Notes under the pieces: generated by a model
What the model was told of the DNA's origin: nothing
Databases searched by the model: none
The model's input: the letters and a program-made list of their open reading frames with translations, nothing else
Part shown: positions 40,681 through 49,671 of the stretch, one piece after another
Layout: each line of letters starts with the position of its first letter
Position numbering within the stretch: position 1 is the stretch's first letter
Source: Streptococcus marmotae
GTDB taxonomy: Bacteria; Bacillota; Bacilli; Lactobacillales; Streptococcaceae
Direction: 5' to 3'
DNA: 64,000 nucleotides
NCBI RefSeq assembly: GCF_001623565.1
Contig: NZ_CP015196.1
Location: forward strand, 1,695,501-1,759,500
Translations under genes and position numbers: made by a program

Positions 40681-40841
40681 AGAACCTGTATTCACAACTC
40701 AGCAACTCTATTCAGGGCTTATTTTTCGCTACTCATCGTTGCTTTTTTTCGAAATACAGTCAGTATTCCTTCAAAAAAACGCCTTGATGATCGTAAAATA
40801 AGCTCCCGCTTAGAATGACTTCGCTTATGAATATAGGTTCT
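40681..40841. repeat. 161-bp palindromic MITE-like element in the ilvE leader
   Basis: Terminal arms AGAACCTGTATTCA (40681-40694) and TGAATATAGGTTCT (40828-40841) match at 13 of 14. Inner arms also pair: GGGCTTATTTTTCG with CGTAAAATAAGCTCC, and a T7-rich segment with TTCAAAAAAACG, down to a central palindrome around AATACAGTCAGTATT. The whole unit can fold into one long hairpin. It encodes nothing. It looks like a small dispersed element related to streptococcal repeats; I cannot name the family. Confidence 0.7.
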
Positions 40842-40857
40842 TAAAAAGGAGAAATCT

Positions 40858-41886
40858 ATGACCGTATCACTAGACTGGGAAAATCTTGGATTTTCCTATA
40901 TGAAACTACCCTACCGCTATCTTGCAACCTATAAAGAAGGAAAATGGGATGAAGGAATCCTGACAGAAGATGCAACTCTTCATCTGTCTGAATCATCGCC
41001 TGCTCTTCACTACGGGCAGCAAGCCTTTGAAGGATTGAAAGCCTATCGGACAAAGGATGGATTAATTCAGCTCTTTCGACCAGACCAAAATGCCGAACGT
41101 CTGCAACGGACTGCTGATCGTCTTTTAATGCCTCAGGTACCGACTGAGATGTTTGTAGAGGCCTGCAAAGCAGTAGCGAGGGCAAACAGTGAGTATGTAC
41201 CTCCCTATGGAACAGGCGGCACGCTCTATCTTCGTCCGCTCTTGATTGGTGTTGGGGATATTATTGGCGTGAAGCCAGCCGACGAGTATATCTTTACCGT
41301 TTTTGCCATGCCAGTTGGGAATTATTTCAAGGGCGGGCTTGCACCGACCAATTTCCTCATTCAAGACCAGTATGACCGCGCAGCTCCGAATGGAACAGGT
41401 GCAGCAAAAGTCGGTGGGAATTATGCGGCTTCTCTCTTACCAGGTCAATATGCTAAGAAAAAAGGCTTTTCAGATGTAATTTACCTTGATCCAGCGACCC
41501 ATACCAAGATTGAAGAGGTCGGTTCAGCGAATTTCTTTGGGATTACCAAAAACAATGAATTTGTCACACCAATTAGTCCTTCCATCCTACCGTCCATCAC
41601 AAAATATTCTCTCCTATACCTAGCAGAACAGCGATTAGGGATGACAGCAGTAGAGCGTGAGGTCTTGGTGGATGAATTGCCAGAATTTATCGAAGCAGGT
41701 GCCTGTGGAACAGCTGCCGTTATTTCTCCCATTGGAGGGGTTCAGCACGGTGAGGACTTCCATGTATTCTATAGCGAAACAGAAGTAGGTCCTGTTACCC
41801 GTAGACTCTATGAAGAACTAACAGGCATTCAATTTGGGGATATTGAAGCACCTGAAGGCTGGATTGTAAAAGTGACTGAAAACTAG
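40858..41886 (+). CDS. ilvE: Branched-chain amino-acid aminotransferase
   Basis: 342 residues. PLP fold type IV: SPALHYGQQAFEGLKAYRTK (substrate-binding), PLP lysine in AAKVGGNYAASLLPGQYAKK, IEEVGSANFFGI and ACGTAAVISPIG. Transfers amino groups between glutamate and Val, Leu or Ile keto acids. RBS AAAAAGGAG. No T-box is visible upstream; the leader holds the palindromic repeat instead. Confidence 0.95.
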   Translation: MTVSLDWENLGFSYMKLPYRYLATYKEGKWDEGILTEDATLHLSESSPALHYGQQAFEGLKAYRTKDGLIQLFRPDQNAERLQRTADRLLMPQVPTEMFVEACKAVARANSEYVPPYGTGGTLYLRPLLIGVGDIIGVKPADEYIFTVFAMPVGNYFKGGLAPTNFLIQDQYDRAAPNGTGAAKVGGNYAASLLPGQYAKKKGFSDVIYLDPATHTKIEEVGSANFFGITKNNEFVTPISPSILPSITKYSLLYLAEQRLGMTAVEREVLVDELPEFIEAGACGTAAVISPIGGVQHGEDFHVFYSETEVGPVTRRLYEELTGIQFGDIEAPEGWIVKVTEN

Positions 41887-41915
41887 TGCTTGTACTTGCA
41901 AGCTCTAGTCTTTTT
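41882..41915 (+). terminator. Rho-independent terminator of ilvE
   Basis: ACTAG-T-GCTTG pairs with CAAGC-T-CTAGT (41882-41909) and is followed by CTTTTTG. The ilvE stop codon lies in the left arm. Confidence 0.88.
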
Positions 41916-41943
41916 GTGTAAAATGGAGAAAGTGAGGTTTGAT

Positions 41944-42177
41944 ATGAGTAAAAAAGATAAGAAAATTGAAATTCAACTGGAAGAAAGTAGTGTGCAAGTC
42001 AATGGGGAACAGTTTCCTGGTTACACCCTAACCATTGGGAAAAAGGTGATTGGTGAGATTGCGGAATTGGCAGAACACCATTTTGCGGTTGTAAAAAACG
42101 GAAATACAGAAAGTTTTTATAAAAAACTCGAAAAAGCAGTCGGAAATGTGATTGAAAATTACAATTTACATCATTAA
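41944..42177 (+). CDS. DUF2969-like small protein
   Basis: 77 residues from ATG 41944 (GTGAGG upstream; the longer frame from 41890 is not supported). Lysine/glutamate-rich start MSKKDKKIEIQLEES followed by VNGEQFPGYTLTIGKKVIGE and HFAVVKNGNTESFYKKLEKA. This matches the streptococcal/lactic family of unknown function that sits beside rpsA or ilvE. Cytoplasmic; function unknown. Confidence 0.75.
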   Translation: MSKKDKKIEIQLEESSVQVNGEQFPGYTLTIGKKVIGEIAELAEHHFAVVKNGNTESFYKKLEKAVGNVIENYNLHH

Positions 42178-42228
42178 CCTCTTGTAATGGTGACTATTTT
42201 ATGATAGAATAGTCACTATCGGTACTTG

Positions 42229-42309
42229 GGAGAGATAGCGAAGAGGCTAAACGCGGCGGACTGTAAATCCGCTCCTTCGGGTTCGGGGGTTCGAATCCCT
42301 CTCTCTCCA
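42229..42309 (+). tRNA. tRNA-Tyr (GTA)
   Basis: Acceptor GGAGAGA pairs with TCTCTCC, discriminator A. Anticodon GTA in GGACTGTAAATCC. Long variable arm GCTCCTTCGGGTTC makes it a class II tRNA, 81 nt. T arm GGGGGTTCGAATCCCTC. CCA is not encoded. Confidence 0.95.
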
Positions 42310-42430
42310 TATCTAAGATACAAAGACCGCGGAAATTGACAGAAAAAATAGGAAATTGGCGAATTGAACATTGTTCAAGAGACAATTTATCTTTTTTTCC
42401 GAAATTTCAGGTCGTGTTCAATTAGATAGG

Positions 42431-42600
42431 ATACGAGTGCGTTAAAAATCCCGTATGAAAATAGAAGAGTGACGCTGAGTCTTTAGACTCAAGGAAGTCT
42501 GTACTTAAAGCTAGCCACAGCTGTGATCCGGTTAAAACCGGAACAGTTGCGTCTCTTTTTCACTAGGGATTTAGCACGAGTTCAGTTCTAAATGAACTGG
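42431..42600 (+). ncRNA. Candidate structured RNA between tRNA-Tyr and tRNA-Gln
   Basis: No ORF. Dense nested pairing: outer GTGC (42437-42440)/GCAC (42574-42577) and AAATCCC (42446-42452)/GGGATTT (42566-42572); GACGC (42471-42475)/GCGTC (42549-42553); hairpin TGAGTCT/AGACTCA (42476-42491); and hairpin TCCGGTT-AA-AACCGGA (42527-42542) extended by CAGCTGT/ACAGTTG. A last hairpin, CAGTTC/GAACTG, lies near 42584-42600, and TCTTTTTC follows GCGTC. A small regulatory or processed RNA is plausible; family unknown to me. Confidence 0.5.
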
Positions 42601-42617
42601 ATAGTTAGTATCAATTT

Positions 42618-42689
42618 TGGGGTATAGCCAAGCGGTAAGGCAAGGGACTTTGACTCCCTCATGCGTTGGTTCGAATCCAGCTACCCCAG
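42618..42689 (+). tRNA. tRNA-Gln (TTG)
   Basis: Acceptor TGGGGTA pairs with TACCCCA, discriminator G. Anticodon TTG in GGGACTTTGACTCCC. D arm AGCCAAGCGGTAAGGC and T arm GTTGGTTCGAATCCAGC. 72 nt, CCA not encoded. Confidence 0.95.
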
Positions 42690-42809
42690 TCAAGGTATTA
42701 GGAAGTTCCTAATTCGTCAAAGATGCTTTTTTGTTTGTCCTTGCGTGTGCCTTAATAAAATATATTTTATGTTGAGTCGGGAGACTTGATTGTCGGAGGT
42801 TTTTTTATA

Positions 42810-44015
42810 ATGAACGAATTTGAAGATTTGTTGAACAGTGTAAGTGAAGTTGCACCTGGTGATGTGGTAACTGCAGAAGTATTGACAGTAGATGCTGGTC
42901 AAGCGAATGTAGCTATTTCTGGAACTGGTGTTGAAGGTGTCCTAACTCTTCGTGAGTTGACAAACGACCGTGAAGCTGACATCAACGAACTGGTTAAAGT
43001 TGGTGAAACACTTGAATTACTTGTTCTTCGCCAAGTTGTTGGTAAAGATACAGACACTGTTACCTATCTTGTATCGAAAAAGCGTTTGGAAGCACGCAAA
43101 GCATGGGACAAACTTGTTGGACGTGAAGATGAAGTTGTTACTGTTAAAGTAACTCGTGCGGTAAAAGGTGGATTGTCAGTAGAGTTTGAAGGTCTACGTG
43201 GCTTCATTCCAGCTTCAATGATTGATAGTCGTTTCACTCGTAATACTGAGCGTTTTGTTGGTCAAGAATTTGATGCGAAAATCAAAGAAGTTGATCCTGC
43301 AGAGAACCGTTTCATCTTGTCACGCCGTGATGTAGTAGAAGAAGTGGCTGCAGCAGCTCGTCAAGAAGTATTTAGCAAATTGACTGTTGGTGAAAACGTA
43401 ACAGGTAAAGTTGCTCGTATCACAAGCTTCGGTGCTTTCATCGACCTTGGTGGTGTAGACGGACTTGTTCACTTGACTGAGTTGTCACATGAGCGCAATG
43501 TATCACCTAAATCAGTTGTAACTGTTGGTGAAGAAGTTGAAGTAAAAGTTCTTGCGATTGACGAAGAAGAAGGTCGTGTATCCCTTTCATTGAAAGCTAC
43601 AACACCTGGACCATGGGATGGCGTTGAGCAAAAATTAGCTACTGGTGACGTTATCGAAGGTAAAGTAAAACGTTTAACTGACTTCGGTGCTTTCGTAGAG
43701 GTATTACCAGGAATTGATGGACTTGTACACATCTCACAAATTTCACACAAACGTGTTGAAAATCCAAAAGATGCACTTACAGTTGGTCAAGACGTGACTG
43801 TTAAGGTTCTTGAAGTAAATGCTGCGGATGAGCGTGTATCCCTTTCTATCAAAGCTTTGGAAGAGCGTCCAGCTCAAGCTGAAGGTGAAGAGAAAGCTGA
43901 AAAACGTGAATCACGTCCACGTCGTCCAAAACGTCAAGAAAGACGTGATTTTGAACTCCCAGAAACTCAAACTGGATTCTCAATGGCTGATCTTTTCGGT
44001 GACATTGAATTGTAA
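42810..44015 (+). CDS. rpsA: Ribosomal protein S1 homologue
   Basis: 401 residues from ATG 42810; GGAGG lies ten bases upstream and the frame to 42786 is not used. Four S1 RNA-binding repeats at residues ~18-85, 105-170, 190-258 and 275-345, the last two with [20 protein letters not shown] and [21 protein letters not shown] basic tail [16 protein letters not shown] follows. Length fits the four-to-five-repeat Gram-positive form rather than the six-repeat proteobacterial one. Binds mRNA and helps initiation or RNA turnover. Confidence 0.93.
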   Translation: MNEFEDLLNSVSEVAPGDVVTAEVLTVDAGQANVAISGTGVEGVLTLRELTNDREADINELVKVGETLELLVLRQVVGKDTDTVTYLVSKKRLEARKAWDKLVGREDEVVTVKVTRAVKGGLSVEFEGLRGFIPASMIDSRFTRNTERFVGQEFDAKIKEVDPAENRFILSRRDVVEEVAAAARQEVFSKLTVGENVTGKVARITSFGAFIDLGGVDGLVHLTELSHERNVSPKSVVTVGEEVEVKVLAIDEEEGRVSLSLKATTPGPWDGVEQKLATGDVIEGKVKRLTDFGAFVEVLPGIDGLVHISQISHKRVENPKDALTVGQDVTVKVLEVNAADERVSLSIKALEERPAQAEGEEKAEKRESRPRRPKRQERRDFELPETQTGFSMADLFGDIEL

Positions 44016-44018
44016 TCG

Positions 44019-44043
44019 AAGACTTGCCTTGTGCAAGTCTTTC
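44019..44043 (+). terminator. Hairpin terminator after rpsA
   Basis: AAGACTTGC (44019-44027) pairs with GCAAGTCTT (44033-44041) across a 5-base loop, then TCGC; the T run is short, so termination may leak into the tRNA-Arg gene. Confidence 0.6.
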
Positions 44044-44048
44044 GCTTG

Positions 44049-44120
44049 CCGTCCTTAGTGTAATGGATATCACGTAAGATTCCGGTTCTTGAGATGGGGG
44101 TTCGATTCCCTCAGGACGGA
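44049..44120 (+). tRNA. tRNA-Arg (CCG)
   Basis: Acceptor CCGTCCT pairs with AGGACGG, discriminator A. Anticodon loop TTCCGGT gives CCG. D arm GTGTAATGGATATCAC, T arm GGGGGTTCGATTCCCTC. 72 nt, CCA not encoded. Confidence 0.93.
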
Positions 44121-44132
44121 TTACATAAGATG

Positions 44133-44159
44133 AAAAGCCTTGATTTCAAAGGCTTTTTT
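44133..44159 (+). terminator. Rho-independent terminator after tRNA-Arg
   Basis: AAAAGCCTT pairs with AAGGCTTTT across a short loop and runs into TTTTTTC. Confidence 0.85.
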
Positions 44160-44234
44160 CTCATTATGTGACTTTCAGTCCGTTTCGTTCCGTAGGTGCG
44201 AAACAAATGATTTATAGGTAAGTAAGGAGAAACG

Positions 44235-45263
44235 ATGCTACATTTTGAAAATGATTATAATAAGGGAGCGCATCCTGCACTATTGGAGGCTCTTATTGCA
44301 ACGAATGATTTGGGCTTATCGGGCTATGGTACAGATGAGTATAGTCGTCGAGCAAGCGAGAAAATTCGTCAGGAAACAATGTGTCCTCAGGCTGAGATTA
44401 CTTTTTTAACAGGCGGTACCCAGACCAATCAAGTGGTTATTGATGCTCTTCTAGCTTCTTATGAGGGGGTGATTGCAGCAGACACTGGTCACATTTCTGT
44501 GCATGAGGCTGGTGCAATTGAATTTTCAGGTCATAAGGTACTGACACTGCCTCATCAGGATGGAAAAATTCAAGCAAGTGCTGTCCGCCAACTCTTAGAG
44601 ACTTTTTATGCGGATGCCAATCACGAGCACATGGTCTTTCCAGGAATGGTTTATATTTCTCATCCAACAGAATATGGAACTCTTTACAGCAAAAAAGAAC
44701 TGTCAGATTTGGCTACAGTCTGTAAGGACTATCAAATTCCACTCTTCTTAGATGGTGCACGTTTGGGCTATGGATTAGCAGCACGTTCGACAGACCTTGA
44801 TTTGCCAACGATTGCGGAATTGACAGACGTCTTTTCTATCGGTGGTACGAAAATGGGGGCGCTTATGGGAGAGGCCGTTGTCTTTACCAAGTCTAATCAG
44901 CCCAAACATTTTACAACGATTGTCAAACAACATGGTGCACTCCTAGCAAAGGGCCGTTTGATAGGTATTCAGTTTGATCGTTTGTTTACCGAGGATCTCT
45001 ATCTGCAATTAGGAAGTCATGCCATTACCATGGCTGAGCAGTTGATTGGAATATTGGAAGAAAAAAGCTATCGCTTCTATCTTAAATCTCCCACCAACCA
45101 GCAATTTTTATTATTGACAGATTCGGAATTAGAAAAATTAGAAAAAGCTGGAGTCTGCTATGGATTTTGGGAAAAATATGATGCTACCTATAGCGTTATT
45201 CGCTTAGCAACCAGCTGGTCAACCACTCAGGAAGATATAGACGCATTAGCTCAGATTTTATAA
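44235..45263 (+). CDS. Low-specificity L-threonine aldolase
   Basis: 342 residues, PLP fold type I (beta-eliminating lyase family). LHFENDYNKGAHPALLEAL, FLTGGTQTNQVVIDALL, SVHEAGAIEFSGHKV, LFLDGARLGYGLAA (PLP-ring Asp and Arg) and the lysine in FSIGGTKMGALMGEAVVF. Splits threonine to glycine and acetaldehyde. RBS AAGGAG. Single gene between terminators. Confidence 0.9.
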   Translation: MLHFENDYNKGAHPALLEALIATNDLGLSGYGTDEYSRRASEKIRQETMCPQAEITFLTGGTQTNQVVIDALLASYEGVIAADTGHISVHEAGAIEFSGHKVLTLPHQDGKIQASAVRQLLETFYADANHEHMVFPGMVYISHPTEYGTLYSKKELSDLATVCKDYQIPLFLDGARLGYGLAARSTDLDLPTIAELTDVFSIGGTKMGALMGEAVVFTKSNQPKHFTTIVKQHGALLAKGRLIGIQFDRLFTEDLYLQLGSHAITMAEQLIGILEEKSYRFYLKSPTNQQFLLLTDSELEKLEKAGVCYGFWEKYDATYSVIRLATSWSTTQEDIDALAQIL

Positions 45264-45585
45264 TGTGATACGGGCAGAAAGATGAGTTTCTTCCCATTCT
45301 CTCTGTGTTTACAGTCACGACAAAGGCATAAAGAAAGTATCGTTTTCAGAAATCATTTTTTAATTGATGGTGTTAGTATTCAGAAAAAACGATAGGACAA
45401 TTAAGTGGTTAACGAGAGAAAAGTTACTATTTTTTCAAAAAAGTTATGAAATGGGTAAAAAAATTGTACTTATCAAAAATCAGGATAGGTGCAATTTTTC
45501 ATGCGTTTGTCCTGGTTTACAGTTTTTTTCTGTCTATCAGGCGCTAAAATTTGGTATAATGAGAAAATAGATGAAATGAGGATAG
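45264..45585 (+). other. 322-bp spacer with an extended -10 promoter for the desulfurase/thiI unit
   Basis: No convincing gene; a 68-codon frame at 45364 has no RBS and no recognised motif. A loose inverted repeat, TATCGTTTT and AAAACGATA, lies near 45336-45392. TGGTATAAT (TG-n-TATAAT) at 45552-45560 is an extended -10 promoter for the following gene. Confidence 0.55.
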
Positions 45586-46731
45586 ATGATGATTTATTTA
45601 GATAATGCGGCGACCACGCGTCCTTATCCTGAGGCTCTTGCAACCTATACAGAAGTTGCTTCAAAAATTTGGGGGAACCCATCCAGTTTACATCAGTTGG
45701 GGAGCCAGGCAAGCCGAATTTTACAGGCTTCTAGGAAGCAAATTGCAGACCTTATAGGTGTTCTGCCACAGGAAATTTTTTTTACTTCTGGTGGGACAGA
45801 AGGGGATAATTGGGTCATCAAGGGGGTTGCCTTTGAAAAGAGGCAGTTTGGCAGACATATCATTGTGTCTGATATTGAACATCCTGCGGTCAAGGAATCT
45901 GCACTTTGGCTGAAAACACAAGGATATGAAGTGGATTTTGCTCCCGTTAATCAGCAAGGTTTTGTCGATGTGGAGAAATTGGCAACCTTATTACGTCCAG
46001 ATACAATCTTGGTCTCCGTCATGGCAGTCAATAATGAGATTGGCTCGATTCAGCCCGTTCAGGCTATTTCAGATTTACTCAAAGATAAGCCAACGATTTC
46101 CTTTCATGTAGATGCCGTACAGGCCTTGGCTAAGATTCCGGTGGCTACTTATTTAACGGAGCGTGTTGATTTTGCCACTTTTTCCAGCCATAAATTTCAT
46201 GGTCTTCGAGGTGTCGGCTTTGCTTACATTAAAAATGGAAAGAAAATTACCCCTCTGCTAGCAGGTGGTGGGCAGGAAACAGACAAGCGTTCCACAACTG
46301 AAAATCTAGCAGGGATTGCAGCAACAGCTAAAGCTCTTCGACTAGCAATGGAGCGGCAGGAAGAGTTTACCCACAAAACTAGTCAGATGAAGCAAGTGTT
46401 GCTCCAAGGATTATCCGCCTATGAAGATATTCGAATTTTCTCCGGTCAAGACCAGTTTGCCCCGCATATTCTGACCTTTGGTCTCAAAGGGGTTCGGGGG
46501 GAGGTCTTAGTTCATGCTTTTGAGGAGTATGGTATCTATGTTTCAACGACCTCAGCTTGCTCATCTAAGGCAGGAAAACCCGCTGGAACGCTCTTATCCA
46601 TGGGGGTTCAATCTCAGCTTGCTACAACAGCCGTTCGCATGAGTTTGGATTTAGAAAATGATATGAGCCAAATAGAGCAGGTACTGACGACCTTTAAAAT
46701 CATTTATGAACAAACGAAAAAAGTAAGATAG
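45586..46731 (+). CDS. Cysteine desulfurase (NifS/NifZ type), partner of ThiI
   Basis: 381 residues; ATG 45586 or 45589 with GAGGAT upstream. Class V PLP enzyme: [53 protein letters not shown] lysine in [17 protein letters not shown], and the mobile catalytic Cys in [12 protein letters not shown]. The adjacent thiI has no rhodanese domain, so this enzyme most likely hands persulfide straight to ThiI, as Bacillus NifZ does, for 4-thiouridine in tRNA. thiI starts 11 bp later. Confidence 0.88.
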   Translation: MMIYLDNAATTRPYPEALATYTEVASKIWGNPSSLHQLGSQASRILQASRKQIADLIGVLPQEIFFTSGGTEGDNWVIKGVAFEKRQFGRHIIVSDIEHPAVKESALWLKTQGYEVDFAPVNQQGFVDVEKLATLLRPDTILVSVMAVNNEIGSIQPVQAISDLLKDKPTISFHVDAVQALAKIPVATYLTERVDFATFSSHKFHGLRGVGFAYIKNGKKITPLLAGGGQETDKRSTTENLAGIAATAKALRLAMERQEEFTHKTSQMKQVLLQGLSAYEDIRIFSGQDQFAPHILTFGLKGVRGEVLVHAFEEYGIYVSTTSACSSKAGKPAGTLLSMGVQSQLATTAVRMSLDLENDMSQIEQVLTTFKIIYEQTKKVR

Positions 46732-46742
46732 AAAGAGAAACT

Positions 46743-47957
46743 ATGCAGTATTCAGAAATTATGATTCGCTACGGAGAATTGTCTACCAAAGGCAAAAATC
46801 GGATGCGGTTTATCAATAAACTCAGAAATAATATTCAGGATGTCTTATCCATCTATCCAGCAGTCAAGGTCATGGCAGATCGCGATCGGGCCCATGTTTA
46901 TCTCCATGGAACCGACTACAAGCCAGTCGCAGAAAGCCTCAAACAGATTTTTGGAATTCAAAATTTTTCGCCGTCTTATAAGATTGAAAAATCTGTTCCA
47001 GCCTTGATTGCTGCGGTGCAAGAAATTATGATGGACATCTACCAAGAAGGAATGACGTTTAAGGTCTCTAGCAAGCGGAGCGACCATGGCTTTGAACTGG
47101 ATAGCCGTGAACTCAATCAAACCTTGGGAAATGCCGTTTTTGATGCGATTCCCCATGTTCAAGTCAAAATGAAAGCTCCAGATATTGAGTTGCGAGTGGA
47201 GATTCGTTCAGAAGCAGCCTATATTTCCTATGAAACCATTCGTGGAGCAGGGGGCTTGCCTGTCGGAACATCTGGCAAGGGCATGCTCATGCTGTCTGGA
47301 GGAATCGATTCGCCAGTAGCTGGTTATTTAGCTCTTAAACGTGGTGTGGATATTGAAGCAGTGCATTTTGCCAGTCCTCCTTATACCAGTCCAGGTGCGC
47401 TCAAAAAAGCACAAGATTTGACACGGAAATTGACCAAGTTTGGTGGGAATATCCAATTTATCGAGGTTCCATTTACAGAAATTCAAGAAGAAATTAAGGC
47501 AAAAGCGCCTGAAGCTTATCTCATGACCTTGACACGTCGTTTCATGATGCGGATTACCGATCGAATTCGAGAAGAACGTGGTGGTCTTGTGATTATCAAT
47601 GGGGAAAGCCTAGGACAAGTGGCTAGTCAGACCTTGGAAAGTATGCAGGCCATTAATGCTGTGACCAATAGCCCTGTCATCCGTCCTGTTGTGACTATGG
47701 ACAAGCTAGAAATCATTGATATTGCGGAGAAAATCGATACCTTTGAGATTTCCATTCAGCCTTTTGAAGATTGCTGTACCATTTTCGCTCCAGACCGTCC
47801 AAAGACCAATCCTAAGATTAAAAATGTAGAGCAGTACGAGAACCGTTTGGATGTTGAAGGACTAGTAGAGCGGGCTGTTCGTGGGATTATGGTGACAGAA
47901 ATTACCCCTCAGGCAGAAAAAGATGAAGTCGATGACTTGATTAGCGATTTGTTGTAG
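46743..47957 (+). CDS. thiI: tRNA 4-thiouridine synthetase ThiI (no rhodanese domain)
   Basis: 404 residues. N-terminal ferredoxin-like and THUMP domains ([20 protein letters not shown]), then PP-loop adenylation [20 protein letters not shown] and C-terminal [18 protein letters not shown]. Length stops at the PP-loop domain, so the C-terminal rhodanese of enterobacterial ThiI is absent, as is usual in Firmicutes. Makes s4U8 in tRNA. RBS AAAGAGAAA upstream. Confidence 0.94.
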   Translation: MQYSEIMIRYGELSTKGKNRMRFINKLRNNIQDVLSIYPAVKVMADRDRAHVYLHGTDYKPVAESLKQIFGIQNFSPSYKIEKSVPALIAAVQEIMMDIYQEGMTFKVSSKRSDHGFELDSRELNQTLGNAVFDAIPHVQVKMKAPDIELRVEIRSEAAYISYETIRGAGGLPVGTSGKGMLMLSGGIDSPVAGYLALKRGVDIEAVHFASPPYTSPGALKKAQDLTRKLTKFGGNIQFIEVPFTEIQEEIKAKAPEAYLMTLTRRFMMRITDRIREERGGLVIINGESLGQVASQTLESMQAINAVTNSPVIRPVVTMDKLEIIDIAEKIDTFEISIQPFEDCCTIFAPDRPKTNPKIKNVEQYENRLDVEGLVERAVRGIMVTEITPQAEKDEVDDLISDLL

Positions 47958-47996
47958 GAGAAATAAAATAAACTTGAAATGAGATAAAGGAGTTTT

Positions 47997-49322
47997 ATGA
48001 AAAAAGGTGCATTAACAGGATTGCTCCTGTTTGGAATATTTTTTGGTGCGGCAAACCTCATTTTTCCGCCCTCTTTGGGAGCCTTATCAGGCGATCAGTT
48101 TTGGCCTGCGGTAGCAGGATTTGTTGTATCGGGAGTAGGGATTGCGGTTTTAACATTGATTATCGGAACCTTAAATCCCAAAGGCTACGTCTATGAGATT
48201 TCACGGAAAATCTCTCCGCTATTTGCGACGGTGTATCTCGTAGCGCTTTATTTGGCGATTGGCCCCTTCTTTGCCATCCCTCGGACAGCAGCAACCTCAT
48301 TTGACATGGGAATTGCTCCCTTGTTGAGCAATGGTGGAAATACTTTAGCACTCTTGATCTTTACGCTATTGTATTTCCTAGCTGCCTACGCTATCGCTTT
48401 ACGTCCGTCAAAGATTTTAGATAGCATTGGGCGGATCTTAACCCCTGTTTTTGCTTTGTTGATTATTATCTTAGTGGTGATGGGTATCTTTAAATATGGC
48501 GCTAACGCTCCTTTGCCAGCCAGTGAGGCTTATACAGCTGGAAAAGCATTTGGAACAGGATTTATTGAGGGATATAATACGTTGGACGCTTTGGCTTCAG
48601 TTGCTTTTAGTGTTATTGCGGTCAATACATTGAAGCAATTTGGGCTATCTAGCAAAAAAGAGTATATGACAACGATTTGGATTGTTGGTATTTTAGTGGC
48701 ACTGGCATTTAGTATCTTATATATCGGCCTTGCTTATCTTGGAAATCATTTCCCAGTACCGGCAGATGTTATGGCTTCAGATGCTAATAAAGGCGTCTAT
48801 ATTTTGTCACAAGCGACACAACATATTTTTGGGCCAGCAGCTCAAATTTTCCTAGCCTTGATGGTGACAGTGACCTGCTTTACAACGACAGTAGGATTGA
48901 TTGTATCTACAGGTGAATTTTTTGCAGAACGCTTCCCACAACTTTCTTACAAAGTGTATGCAACAGTCTTTACGTTGATAGGATTCGCTATTGCAAATCT
49001 TGGCTTAACGAAGATTATTGCCTACTCTATACCAGTATTATTGGTCTTATATCCAATCACGATTTGCATTGTCTTGATTATTATTGCCAATAAATTCTTT
49101 CCGCTTTCCATACACGGAATGCGCTTGACAGTAGGGATTGTACTGTTTATGTCCCTTCTTGAAGTCCTCGCTGGAAAAATGGGTTGGACAAGCATCAGTA
49201 TTTTCTTTACGAATCTTCCTCTAGGAGCTCAGTCTCTAGCTTGGTTACTGCCAGCTATTACAGGGATTACCCTCTCTCTATTTCTACCCCACAAACAAGA
49301 AAGTGAAGAGTTTGAACTATAA
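47997..49322 (+). CDS. brnQ: Branched-chain amino-acid:cation symporter BrnQ
   Basis: 441 residues, about twelve membrane segments. N-terminus LTGLLLFGIFFGAANLIFPP and GPFFAIPRTAATSFDMGIAP are family signatures; FIEGYNTLDALASVAF follows. Sodium- or proton-coupled uptake of Leu, Ile and Val. RBS AAAGGAG before ATG 47997. It is the only branched-chain carrier in the window and lies 6 kb from ilvE; no shared control site was seen. Confidence 0.94.
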   Translation: MKKGALTGLLLFGIFFGAANLIFPPSLGALSGDQFWPAVAGFVVSGVGIAVLTLIIGTLNPKGYVYEISRKISPLFATVYLVALYLAIGPFFAIPRTAATSFDMGIAPLLSNGGNTLALLIFTLLYFLAAYAIALRPSKILDSIGRILTPVFALLIIILVVMGIFKYGANAPLPASEAYTAGKAFGTGFIEGYNTLDALASVAFSVIAVNTLKQFGLSSKKEYMTTIWIVGILVALAFSILYIGLAYLGNHFPVPADVMASDANKGVYILSQATQHIFGPAAQIFLALMVTVTCFTTTVGLIVSTGEFFAERFPQLSYKVYATVFTLIGFAIANLGLTKIIAYSIPVLLVLYPITICIVLIIIANKFFPLSIHGMRLTVGIVLFMSLLEVLAGKMGWTSISIFFTNLPLGAQSLAWLLPAITGITLSLFLPHKQESEEFEL

Positions 49323-49671
49323 AAAATGAGTTGTCACATAACTGAGGTAAAAGACAGTGAGATGAGGGAGTTAGGTGTATGTTTCCCGTAATTTACAGAA
49401 GAAATCGCCAAATCCCCAAACTAACTTCATTTTAGAACTTTTGGGAAATTACGCACAGAATAAAAGCTAAATTCTCAAACTAACTTCCATAGCCTCTTAA
49501 AGTGGCAGTTAGTCTGATAAAAACGTTAAAAACCAGTGGAAATCCATGTCAGAGTAAGTTCCACTGGTTTTTATAATTGTTGATTTATGGTTTTTTTAGG
49601 CGAATGGTAGTTGAAAAAAAGAGCGCACAAAAACCCCTCATCTGAAAGCGTTTCAGATTAAGTTCCGCTAT
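49323..49671. other. 349-bp gene-free region with nested IS30-like ends and a hairpin
   Basis: Downstream of brnQ. A perfect 14-bp hairpin (AAAAACCAGTGGAA 49528-49541, TTCCACTGGTTTTT 49559-49572) may terminate transcription. IS30-like end units occur near 49503-49524 (GTTAGTCTGATAAAAACG, facing inward) and at 49649-49668 (CGTTTCAGATTAAGTTCCGC, facing outward), bounding about 165 bp that could be a mini-element. A 26-bp direct repeat copy lies at 49440-49465. Confidence 0.55.

Noticed and set aside
40681..40857. T-box or amino-acid riboswitch before ilvE
   Set aside because: The leader is explained by a long palindrome with symmetric ends; no T-box sequence or terminator/antiterminator pair with a T-tract was found.
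42981..43900. Repeated segments inside rpsA taken as DNA repeats
   Set aside because: They are protein-level S1 domain repeats, not a DNA repeat array.
45364..45570. 68-codon frame between threonine aldolase and the desulfurase
   Set aside because: No RBS, unusual composition, overlaps the extended -10 promoter of the next gene; treated as chance.
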